From NCBI GenBank assembly GCA_013375455.1, contig JABXJT010000013.1:23079-87078 (forward strand): a DNA stretch of 64,000 nucleotides. The letters run 5' to 3'. A program made the position numbers and the translations under genes. This document shows positions 1 to 7,199 of this stretch, piece by piece (the stretch's first letter is position 1; each line of letters starts with the position of its first letter). A model generated the notes under the pieces. That model was not told the DNA's origin and did not search any database. It saw only the letters and a program-made list of their open reading frames with translations. This stretch comes from Candidatus Helarchaeota archaeon. Its GTDB lineage: Archaea; Asgardarchaeota; Lokiarchaeia; Helarchaeales; HEL-GB-A.

Positions 1-396
1 CAGCCAATCTATAATCTCTTTTACATTCTCAGCCGTAATTGTAACCATAATAGGTCCAAGAAAATCCTCTTGCTCTGGATCCTTCACGAAATGAACACGT
101 CCCGCAAAAGCGGCTTGTTTATTTAAGAAGAAATCGACCGATTTATCATTCATATTCCCTAAAAAAATCTTACGAGCGGAATTTCGGATGCGTTGTTTTC
201 GTAACTTTTCTCGAATTAGTGAAAGTGAATTTCGTTCCGAGCTTTTAAAAACCAGATCTGTTTTCTCATCCGTTCTTTCTTCTTCAATATGAGGGTTTTG
301 GAAGATTTTTTGAAAGCATAGTTCAATTTTCTCCCGATCCTCCGTAGGATGTATTGGCGTTTTAGCAACGATATTAATATTGTCATCTCCATTTAT
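1..396 (-). CDS. UPF0201 family protein (partial, cut by window start)
   Basis: Reading the minus strand gives an open frame matching the archaeal UPF0201 (COG1325, RNA-binding PF01877) family: an early PIHPTED motif, a central helix-rich stretch, NKQAA and a C-terminal LGPIMV segment leading to IIDWL, where the window ends. It lies directly downstream of the UPF0200 kinase-like gene and overlaps its end in another frame. The frame opens after a stop at 406-408 and has no ATG, GTG or TTG before the conserved region; only ATA (394-396) or ATT codons are available. In some archaea UPF0200 and UPF0201 are one fused protein, so this may be the second half of a fusion separated by one base. The family link is firm; the start is unresolved. 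Confidence 0.75.
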   Translation of the reverse strand, partial: MNGDDNINIVAKTPIHPTEDREKIELCFQKIFQNPHIEEERTDEKTDLVFKSSERNSLSLIREKLRKQRIRNSARKIFLGNMNDKSVDFFLNKQAAFAGRVHFVKDPEQEDFLGPIMVTITAENVKEIIDWL

Positions 397-976
397 TTTC
401 TTTAATCAACCGCAATATTTTGCTGATTCGTCGTTTTAATGGGTTTATTCTACCTTCATTCACGAACATGACGTCCGCAAGTGCTATAATCTTGGCAATT
501 CCTGCATTTATCTCCCTAAAATCACGTTCTTGAATTACCTTTAAATTCTTGGAATCATCAAAGCGACTCCTTTTTCGAATTCTAGCGTAGCGAGTGCGGG
601 GCGAGGCGTGAATTGCAACAATAAAGAATTTGTTTAAATGTTTTCGAAAAAGTTCTACTTCCTCAAAACTGCGTAATCCATCAATTATTACTACGCTCTT
701 CTCTATTTCAGAAAGCTTTGGAAGTGTTCGCTTTGCTACGATATTCATTCCTTCTTCTTCGCGGATCTTCACCATAACCGTTCCAACATTTTCCGAATTG
801 ATTTCTAACCCCCTATCAATACAAGTTTGTCTGATAACATCCCCCATTACAATTGTCGGAATACCTAACTCCTTCGCTACCTCTGAAACAATCGATTTTC
901 CGGAGCCCGGTAGCCCAACTACACCAATACCTGTTTTCTGAATTTTTTTTAGGTTATCCATATTAACAACACTCAA
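383..976 (-). CDS. UPF0200 family P-loop nucleotide kinase-like protein
   Basis: This 197-residue protein has a Walker A loop GLPGSGKS at residues 21-28 and a small alpha/beta kinase-like fold with Arg-rich lid sequence (TRYARIRKRSR) in the second half. It matches the archaeal UPF0200 family, related to dephospho-CoA and other NMP kinases; the substrate is unknown. The UPF0201 frame follows at once downstream. ATG at 976 is used, and ATG at 961 is also possible. The gene is divergent from the RING-like gene at 1052, so the short AT-rich gap between them must hold both promoters. Confidence 0.85.
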   Translation of the reverse strand: MSVVNMDNLKKIQKTGIGVVGLPGSGKSIVSEVAKELGIPTIVMGDVIRQTCIDRGLEINSENVGTVMVKIREEEGMNIVAKRTLPKLSEIEKSVVIIDGLRSFEEVELFRKHLNKFFIVAIHASPRTRYARIRKRSRFDDSKNLKVIQERDFREINAGIAKIIALADVMFVNEGRINPLKRRISKILRLIKENKWR

Positions 977-1051
977 ATCCCGGCGATCACTAGGTAATTT
1001 AATAAAATAAATAAATTATATTTCTTAATATTTTTTAAGAGGTTAATTAAA

Positions 1052-1579
1052 ATGCCAGATGTCGATGTAAAGGGATTCATACTTAATGGTCCTGAGATGC
1101 TGATGCAGAATCTCATTCAATTATCGCAAGGTGAAAAACAAGAGCCCATTAATTTCAGTAAGGTATTGCGAACTTTTGTTCTCAATAGCGAGGTAAAAGC
1201 GGAAATCAGCTCCGCAGGCTCAACTGCCACGAAGATCAGTGGTATTGTCGATTGGATTGGGGAGAGAAAGGATGGACAAAAGGGGATCGAACTGTTCCTC
1301 CGCGGCAGATCAGGAAATAAAGTTTTTATTCTTGGAGGTAACGTCGAACAAGCCCTCTTCAATGGATCAAAGCGATCTCTCATCATCTCGGAAACCCCTG
1401 AGCTTTGTCCCATATGCAAATCCATCATGTCCGCAAAAGAAACGACCATCTCATGTCCTTCTTGTAGTGTTAAAGCCCATAAAGATCATTTTCTTGAATA
1501 TATCAAAATTCATGGGACCTGTCCTAAATGTGGCAAGCGGCTCTCGATGAAACAAAAGGGCCAAAGCGGAAATCAATAA
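1052..1579 (+). CDS. Protein with C-terminal RING-like zinc finger
   Basis: A 175-residue protein with an N-terminal domain of about 110 residues that I do not recognise, followed by eight ordered metal ligands: C119, C122, C135, C138, H143, H146, C157 and C160. The order and spacing resemble a RING/treble-clef cross-brace, although the fourth ligand is Cys and the fifth and sixth are His. Asgard archaea carry ubiquitin-like systems with RING-type E3 proteins, so an E3-like or other zinc-mediated binding role is possible but only inferred. The start ATG has an AAGAGGT Shine-Dalgarno sequence about 10 bases upstream. No ubiquitin or E1/E2 gene is visible nearby. Confidence 0.65.
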   Translation: MPDVDVKGFILNGPEMLMQNLIQLSQGEKQEPINFSKVLRTFVLNSEVKAEISSAGSTATKISGIVDWIGERKDGQKGIELFLRGRSGNKVFILGGNVEQALFNGSKRSLIISETPELCPICKSIMSAKETTISCPSCSVKAHKDHFLEYIKIHGTCPKCGKRLSMKQKGQSGNQ

Positions 1580-1820
1580 TATATAAAAACTACCCTTTAT
1601 TTTTAAAAAATCACTGCTTTTATCTTTGTTTGTAAACCATCGTCCATTTTATTTATTTTTTATGAATTAATTGCGCATTTCACTTGGCATGTTGGAGGGA
1701 GAGAGCATGCTGAAAATTACCCTTGTTAGCTTTAAATATGAGCATTTTGAGATTCTTAATGCCACTATTTAAGAATCCTGGAGGCGCATTATCGCAATTC
1801 ATCACTAGATGAGATAAAAA
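1580..1820. other. Intergenic gap, no gene seen
   Basis: AT-rich spacer between two plus-strand genes. I see no tRNA-like fold or conserved reading frame. It presumably holds the promoter of the 1821 gene. Confidence 0.5.
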
Positions 1821-2339
1821 ATGAAATTACAACAAATTTGGGTTATTTCGAGCAATGGGCTGCAATTATTTTCCTATACAATTAATAATAGAGATAAGAT
1901 CACAAATCAAGACAAAAAAATAAATAACTTCTTGAAGGCTAGTGGAATATATAATATTTTGACTTATTTTAATGATTTTTTACTAGGTGAAAAAACCGAT
2001 GCGCTTCTAACAAATGATTTATTATGGGTTATTCACTATCAAGTAATCCATCACTATGATACTAAGAAGATTCTAGAATTTGCCGTTATTGCCGTGGCGC
2101 AAATTGATTTAACGATACCGGTAATCGATCAAAAAAGGGTGTTACTTGAGTTTTGTAAGAGGATAGCACTCGAATTTTATGAGGAATGCGGGGAATATGT
2201 TGAGGCATTCACCAATATAAATTTAAAAATGTTTGAGGGTTTCCGACCGAGATGCATCCGCTTAATTAAATCATTCGAAGAAGACATAGCAGAGATGCTT
2301 GAACAACGTTTGGTGGCCTGGCATCAGAAAAACAAGTGA
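1821..2339 (+). CDS. Longin-like domain protein (candidate)
   Basis: A 172-residue soluble protein. The N-terminus (IWVISSNGLQLFSY) has the shape of a longin/roadblock-type first strand and hairpin: hydrophobic strand, turn, second strand. Alternating helices and short strands follow, ending in a charged helix. Proteins of this size with a longin-type start are common in Asgard genomes near GTPases and Roadblock proteins. It converges on a Roadblock/LC7 gene at 2407-2886. No enzyme motif is visible. The longin assignment rests on pattern only and needs a structure prediction. Confidence 0.5.
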   Translation: MKLQQIWVISSNGLQLFSYTINNRDKITNQDKKINNFLKASGIYNILTYFNDFLLGEKTDALLTNDLLWVIHYQVIHHYDTKKILEFAVIAVAQIDLTIPVIDQKRVLLEFCKRIALEFYEECGEYVEAFTNINLKMFEGFRPRCIRLIKSFEEDIAEMLEQRLVAWHQKNK

Positions 2340-2406
2340 TCAGATCTATTATTGTTAACTAATCCATGCTCTTTTAGAAATAAAGAGAAAAGAAGAAATT
2401 AAAAAA

Positions 2407-2886
2407 TTAAATGCGATCTAATTCCCCAAGGGCATCCTTCAAATCGGCTTCTTCGCCCTCTGCAACTTCCTCGATGGGTGGTTTTTCACCCAAGAATTCT
2501 GCAAGTACTTTATCCAATTCGGATGAAGCAGACTTCATAACGAGTCGAATCATACCGATATTTACGTCTTTATCGGTGATAATACAGAGAACTCCTTGAG
2601 ATCCAGTATTAGCTGCAAATATTTTCCCGTCATCGAACTCAGATGTTACGATGTTTAGGTTGCCAATATCGAGGCTCTTACCTTGCTCTTCGCTTGCACA
2701 GAAGACCGCGGAGGCAATGGCCCCAATCCCATCAACATCTACTGGATAGTAACTGAATTTACTGACGTGAGCAATTGTTAAACCAGTTCGATCTGCTAAA
2801 ATGACTTTTTTTATGCCCGGTTCTGCCTTGATTATCTTCGCAAGAATCCTATCAAATGACTTAACATCCATTTTATTCGACTCCAA
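2407..2886 (-). CDS. Roadblock/LC7 domain protein
   Basis: A 159-residue protein whose first 120 residues fit the Roadblock/LC7 (MglB/Robl) family: a first helix, the strand pair KKVILADRTGLTIAHVS, a long central helix rich in Ala, and the final strand/helix pair IGMIRLVMKSASSELDKVL. An acidic tail of about 30 residues follows. Such proteins dimerise and act as scaffolds or regulators of Ras-like GTPases; Asgard genomes encode many. Initiation is at 2886 or at the internal ATG 2871. A TATA-like stretch lies upstream near 2950-2965. Confidence 0.85.
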   Translation of the reverse strand: MESNKMDVKSFDRILAKIIKAEPGIKKVILADRTGLTIAHVSKFSYYPVDVDGIGAIASAVFCASEEQGKSLDIGNLNIVTSEFDDGKIFAANTGSQGVLCIITDKDVNIGMIRLVMKSASSELDKVLAEFLGEKPPIEEVAEGEEADLKDALGELDRI

Positions 2887-3068
2887 ACTATTTCTATACT
2901 TTAATGATGATTACATTATAAAACTTTATCCAATTAAAAACTTTATTGTGCTTATTTATATATTTTTATTAAAGCAAAGTGAATCTAATTTATTAGTCTG
3001 GAAGGAGATCACCAAAAGGTTTATTTTCCGCGAAATTCTCCTTCAATAGATCAAGGAGACGAAAAATC

Positions 3069-3689
3069 TCAAGAACTAATTAAAGATAATACTGCAGTAA
3101 TGGCACCTAATTTCGCTTTAATTAATGTATCGGCTCCACAAATCACCAATACATCGTCTATTTGAAAATTATGATTTGATATAAGATAACTTAATAGGGT
3201 TGAATGCTGCTTTTCCAAGTAATCCTTTCCAAGCGTCGGTATTTCTAAATGCTTATTTCCTTTATAAATTAATGAGGTAATCGATTTCGCACCAATCGAA
3301 ATGGCTGAATCCCTCAGACTAATTCCGGAGCCAATTTTGGTGGAGACCCCTCTTACCAAACAACCTACATTGAATTTTGCATTTGTAAGTTCTTCGGCCT
3401 CCTCTATAGTTTGAATGGAAATTAGTTTTTTGGTTAGATCTTTAAGCACTTTTATGCCTTTTTCCGCAAGAACATGTCCTTTTTTTCCTTCAACATCTAT
3501 CAATTGCGCCTCTTTTAACCGATTTACGAGAGTGCGAATGGATCCTGCTCCTAAATCAAGAATATTCCCCAATTCATAGCGCCCAATAGGTCCCTTCTCT
3601 TTAATTATCTTCAAGGCCAGCACGAAATGTGCTGAACGAAATAAATGCCCAGGCCCTTTTCGTTCTATTAAATTTTGGATGGTTTCCAA
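3069..3689 (-). CDS. Winged-helix regulator with DUF4443-like C-terminal domain
   Basis: A 206-residue protein. Residues about 15-90 look like a winged helix-turn-helix (IGRYELGNILDLGAGSIRTL then a VNRLKEAQLI recognition helix and wing). The C-terminal half (RDSAISIGAKSITSLIYKG, then IPTLGKDY) resembles archaeal DUF4443 domains, which are found fused to such HTH domains. It probably acts as a transcription regulator sensing a small ligand. It faces away from the 3882-6088 surface/ECF unit, whose promoter carries two palindromic operator-like sites, and is the obvious candidate to bind them. Confidence 0.7.
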   Translation of the reverse strand: METIQNLIERKGPGHLFRSAHFVLALKIIKEKGPIGRYELGNILDLGAGSIRTLVNRLKEAQLIDVEGKKGHVLAEKGIKVLKDLTKKLISIQTIEEAEELTNAKFNVGCLVRGVSTKIGSGISLRDSAISIGAKSITSLIYKGNKHLEIPTLGKDYLEKQHSTLLSYLISNHNFQIDDVLVICGADTLIKAKLGAITAVLSLISS

Positions 3690-3786
3690 TTCTATCCTCT
3701 AATTCTGAATGGTTATCGCTTCTGAATCGTGTTTAAGCTTATAGAGAGTATTAAAATTTATGAATTTTTTGTGGAGTGGGATAGAA

Positions 3787-3840
3787 ATTTTTATATACCA
3801 AATAGTACAAATTGTGCTAGACGTAGTACAGATTGTCCTA
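3787..3840 (+). promoter_or_regulatory. TATA box with two palindromic operator-like sites
   Basis: A TATA-like run TTTTTATATA at 3788-3797 is followed by two related 17-bp imperfect palindromes: TAGTACAAATTGTGCTA (3803-3819) and TAGTACAGATTGTCCTA (3824-3840). Their starts are 21 bp apart, two helical turns, so a protein would bind them on the same DNA face. They cover the expected transcription start (about 25 bp after TATA), the position of an archaeal repressor site. The next gene begins at 3882, and the divergent regulator gene starts at 3689. The repeats are seen directly; the regulator assignment is inference. Confidence 0.6.
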
Positions 3841-3881
3841 CTAATGGCAATCATCAAAACAAAATTTTGAAGTTGATACTA

Positions 3882-4625
3882 ATGAAAAAACCTATATTGG
3901 TAGTATTAAGCGCATTATTATTATTCAGTTTAGCATTTACCATTCCGATCAGCGTGAATGCAAATTCTTCAATTAGTTCAGTGGTTGCAGGTGACCAGAT
4001 CTCGTGGGAAGTGACAGATTATAATGAAACAAACAATTTATTTGATCCAGCGGATTGGTGGAGGACTTCTGATTGGGCCCTTCTTGGCCAATACAATCTT
4101 AGCATTGGAGATTTCATAAGCTTCTTAATAATAGATCCTGCTGCGTGTACCGGGACTCTTGAAATTGGAAATTTAACCCTATCGTTAACGACCAGACATG
4201 ACATTGGATTCAATTTAATCATAGTTACAGGTCCTGCAGGATTTTACATATATTCATTCGATCCTGCATTTATTTCGCATACTAATTGGAACGAGCAAAC
4301 AGAATTGGCAAACAATGCTTCGAGTGAGCAAGGCGCTTCTTTAACCGTTCAAACATCCTCTGGAGTGTTCTTAGGAGAAAATCGACAAACCATTTCCTTC
4401 AATTGGAATAAGAGCGGAACAATTAGCAATTCGACGTACGATTACCAAACGGGAATTCTTTTACATCTATATGCAAAAAATGGAAATTGGATTCTTGAAA
4501 TGCAAATTTCTGGCATTACTTACCAAGCCATTCCTGGATTTTCAGGAATTCTTGTTACATTTACTTTAATAGGTTTGATAGTATTGATTCAGCTTTTCAA
4601 GAAACCTAAAATGGTTGAAATATGA
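3882..4625 (+). CDS. Secreted surface protein with PGF/Loki-CTERM-like tail
   Basis: About 247 residues from ATG 3882, beginning with a signal peptide (MKKPILVV, then a Leu/Phe-rich core and an Ala-Asn cleavage region). A beta-rich, N-glycosylation-sequon-rich body follows. The C-terminus is tripartite: IPGF, a hydrophobic segment and a basic end (KKPK), as in archaeosortase-type PGF or Loki-CTERM sorting signals. An upstream in-frame ATG at 3729 would put the TATA and operator region inside the coding sequence, so I reject it. The stop overlaps the next start (ATGA at 4622). It is the first gene of a likely three-gene uptake unit; its ligand is unknown. Confidence 0.7.
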   Translation: MKKPILVVLSALLLFSLAFTIPISVNANSSISSVVAGDQISWEVTDYNETNNLFDPADWWRTSDWALLGQYNLSIGDFISFLIIDPAACTGTLEIGNLTLSLTTRHDIGFNLIIVTGPAGFYIYSFDPAFISHTNWNEQTELANNASSEQGASLTVQTSSGVFLGENRQTISFNWNKSGTISNSTYDYQTGILLHLYAKNGNWILEMQISGITYQAIPGFSGILVTFTLIGLIVLIQLFKKPKMVEI

Positions 4626-5200
4626 AAAGAACAAACATTTGGACGTTCCTTGGACTGATATTTATTCTTACGATACCTTTAATTATATTTAACTTTAGTT
4701 CAAGTTCGTACCGCGTGAATTCAATAAACGCGGATTGGAAGGGCGAATTTTTTCCCTTAATCACTAAAAATGTATCTAATATAACGCTAATTTTGAATTA
4801 TAACGATGGAGAGAACATTACCATTTTTAATATTACCCTAATTGGTGATATTTCACCATATAACGCCACGCTTGTTGTATTAGGAGATCAGAATATCAAT
4901 GAATATTGGGCGATTAATGGGGTCTTTGTTAAAGGGTTGCGTATTAATGGCACTTGGTATACAAATGGGGATAATGGGCGAAATTGGCTTTATTATGTAA
5001 ATGGTATTTTACCTGGTGTAAGCAGTTCTGTATTTGAATTAACCAATGATTCAGTAGTAGAATGGAGATTCACGGCGGCAGATCCATTTCAAGGGCAACC
5101 CAATTTAAATGGCGATTTTTGGTTAATTGCAGGAATAGTTATAGGTGTTATAGGTTTATGTGCAGTTGCCATAATCTTAATTATTAAAAAGGGTATGTAA
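4622..5200 (+). CDS. Membrane-anchored DUF4430-like protein
   Basis: A 192-residue protein with an N-terminal signal/anchor (residues 8-25), an extracellular domain and a C-terminal transmembrane helix followed by KK. Residues about 125-150 (GRNWLYYVNG, then VVEWRF) match the DUF4430 pattern, a domain related to the C-terminal part of transcobalamin-type proteins and often found near corrinoid uptake genes. It is translationally coupled to the preceding gene and followed by an ECF S component, so I infer a role as a surface binding protein for a vitamin, cobalamin being the first guess. Confidence 0.65.
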   Translation: MKRTNIWTFLGLIFILTIPLIIFNFSSSSYRVNSINADWKGEFFPLITKNVSNITLILNYNDGENITIFNITLIGDISPYNATLVVLGDQNINEYWAINGVFVKGLRINGTWYTNGDNGRNWLYYVNGILPGVSSSVFELTNDSVVEWRFTAADPFQGQPNLNGDFWLIAGIVIGVIGLCAVAIILIIKKGM

Positions 5201-5233
5201 TTTATGTAAGAATAAGATATTGGTGAATTTTAG

Positions 5234-6088
5234 GTGTTTAAGCGAGAAACCGAAAAACAAGAATCTACTGAACATAAATCCTATGAAAATACAAAAAACT
5301 CCGCAGAATCATTTATGTATCAAAGACTTTCAATCAAAATTACATTAGTTTCTGTTTTTGCCGCCTTATCTATTGGGGTTAGTTATGTATTAGCCCCTTT
5401 AATCAATATAGAACTTATGTCAGTTCTTCTCTTCATTGCAGGATTTCTATACGGTAAATATATCGGAGTATTTGTCGGTTTAATTTCTTCAATCATTTAT
5501 TACGGTTGGAATCCTTTTGGAGTTCCTCCTATCCCACTCTATTTGGTATGTGTTAGCTTAATGGCATTTGTCGGGTTTATTGGGGGTTTAGTGAAAAAAT
5601 CCAAACCCTCGATTACCAAAATCAAAATTAAAAGATTAATAGACGTCGGTATCGCAGTATCTGCAGTTGGGGTAGGCTTAATACTTCTCGGGTATTTTTT
5701 TAGTCTAATTCCTGCTTTACAAGTATTTCCAGGAAGAGAATATCTCTGGCCAATGTTCTATAACACGTTTTACATAATTGGAATAATTTTAATACCTGTT
5801 GGAATTCCAATCTCTATTATTGGAATTATTAATCGGAAAAAGTTATCTGAAGAATATCTTCAAATTGCTAATCTGAAGAACATTTTGAAACTCGCTTCAA
5901 TTGGATTATTGTATACTTTCATTTTCGAAATGCTTACGACAGTTGTATTTGCCTACCTTTACTACAATGGAAATATAATGATTGCATTTGCCGTCGGATT
6001 TCCTTTTACGTTAATACATTTGATTTTCAACACGATAATCTTTGCCGCTTTAGTTTTACCAATACACGATGCGGTAGCGTCAATTTGA
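5234..6088 (+). CDS. ECF transporter substrate-binding (S) component
   Basis: A 284-residue integral membrane protein with about six hydrophobic segments. The segment FAALSIGVSYVLAP and the following GFLYGKYIGVFVG and YYGWNPFG motifs are typical of energy-coupling-factor S components. A charged loop of about 45 residues sits in the middle. The GTG at 5234 gives a soluble N-terminal extension; ATG at 5315 (MYQRLS), just before the first helix, may be the true start. No EcfA or EcfT gene is adjacent, so it would share a module encoded elsewhere. The DUF4430 neighbour suggests cobalamin as substrate, not proven. Confidence 0.75.
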   Translation: MFKRETEKQESTEHKSYENTKNSAESFMYQRLSIKITLVSVFAALSIGVSYVLAPLINIELMSVLLFIAGFLYGKYIGVFVGLISSIIYYGWNPFGVPPIPLYLVCVSLMAFVGFIGGLVKKSKPSITKIKIKRLIDVGIAVSAVGVGLILLGYFFSLIPALQVFPGREYLWPMFYNTFYIIGIILIPVGIPISIIGIINRKKLSEEYLQIANLKNILKLASIGLLYTFIFEMLTTVVFAYLYYNGNIMIAFAVGFPFTLIHLIFNTIIFAALVLPIHDAVASI

Positions 6089-6121
6089 GAGAGCAATGAA
6101 TATCTTCTGTGGTATTAACCG

Positions 6122-7102
6122 ATGGAGGGAAAGAATTTTATCTCGCATCTTAACATGCTCTGCGTAGAATTCAATACTTTAATGGAATCTGTAATAAAAA
6201 ATAATATATCTGAGGGGATTTTGCTATCCGGGGGTCTGGATACAAGCATTATTGCTTCTGTAGCATCAAATTTTATGTCCCTAAAAGCCATTACCGTTGG
6301 TTTCCAAAATGCCCCAGCACCTGATCTTGAATATGCAAGCTTGATGGCAAAGAAATTAGAACTCAAACATTTTATTCATATTTTTGATGAGAATGAATTA
6401 TATGAGGCCCTTCCAAAGGTCATTAAAATTACGGCTTCTTTTGATCCTATGGAAATTCGTAATAGCGTAGTAATTTATATTGGCTTGAGAATTGCAAAGG
6501 AGAATGGGGTTCACATCATTCTAACAGGTGATGGGGCAGATGAACTCTTCGCAGGCTATAGTTTTCTCTTCGGTCTTGAAAAAGAGAAATTGGATTTTGA
6601 ACTAAAGAGATTATCCGAAATAATGATGTTCTCTACGACTCCTTTAGCGAAAGCACTTGAAATGGACGCTAAAATTCCCTTTTTAGACGCGAAAATTCAA
6701 AAATTCGCGCGAAATTTAGATTCGGATTTCAAAATTCATAAAGAAAATGGACAAATTTACGGTAAATGGATATTGCGTAAGGCTTATGAGGGAATTTTAC
6801 CAAGTTCCATTTTATGGCGAGTTAAAACACCAATTGAAATAGGTTCTGGATCCACAATCCTCCCTGAATTCTTTAAACGAAAGCTTAGAGATACTGAATT
6901 CCTTGACAAGAAAAAAAAGTATTATGAAGAAGATGGTATAACGATTCGTGATAAAGAACATTTATTTTATTATGAAATTTACAAATCTATACTTGGCATT
7001 CCACGCCCCACTGATCCTGACGAGAAAACTTGCCCCCAATGCAATTCTAATGTTCATCAAAGAGCAACCTATTGCCGAACGTGTGGCGCATATCCGATCT
7101 AA
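6122..7102 (+). CDS. Asparagine synthase-like ATP pyrophosphatase with zinc ribbon
   Basis: A 326-residue protein with the PP-loop SGGLDTS at residues 36-42 and the synthetase motif TGDGADELFAG at 135-145, both hallmarks of the AsnB synthetase domain. The N-terminal glutaminase domain (Cys2) of true AsnB is absent, so nitrogen would come from ammonia or another donor, or the substrate may not be aspartate. The last 23 residues carry four cysteines in two C-x2-C pairs (C304, C307, C318, C321), forming a zinc ribbon. That tail hints at nucleic acid or protein binding. Exact substrate unknown. Confidence 0.75.
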   Translation: MEGKNFISHLNMLCVEFNTLMESVIKNNISEGILLSGGLDTSIIASVASNFMSLKAITVGFQNAPAPDLEYASLMAKKLELKHFIHIFDENELYEALPKVIKITASFDPMEIRNSVVIYIGLRIAKENGVHIILTGDGADELFAGYSFLFGLEKEKLDFELKRLSEIMMFSTTPLAKALEMDAKIPFLDAKIQKFARNLDSDFKIHKENGQIYGKWILRKAYEGILPSSILWRVKTPIEIGSGSTILPEFFKRKLRDTEFLDKKKKYYEEDGITIRDKEHLFYYEIYKSILGIPRPTDPDEKTCPQCNSNVHQRATYCRTCGAYPI

Positions 7103-7199
7103 CCTCCGTTTTTACATAATACTTTTCAAAAATTCCGTAATTAATTTAAATAATTTGTTAATTTCTTTAATTTGGAACCCAGCTTCGGATTGTAAGTAG

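Noticed and set aside
2801..3049. Plus-strand 82-codon frame over the Roadblock start
   Set aside because: It straddles the upstream AT-rich gap of a conserved gene and has a random hydrophobic composition.
3729..3881. Upstream 51-codon extension of the surface protein
   Set aside because: It would place the TATA and palindromic operators inside the coding region and precedes a clear signal peptide at ATG 3882.
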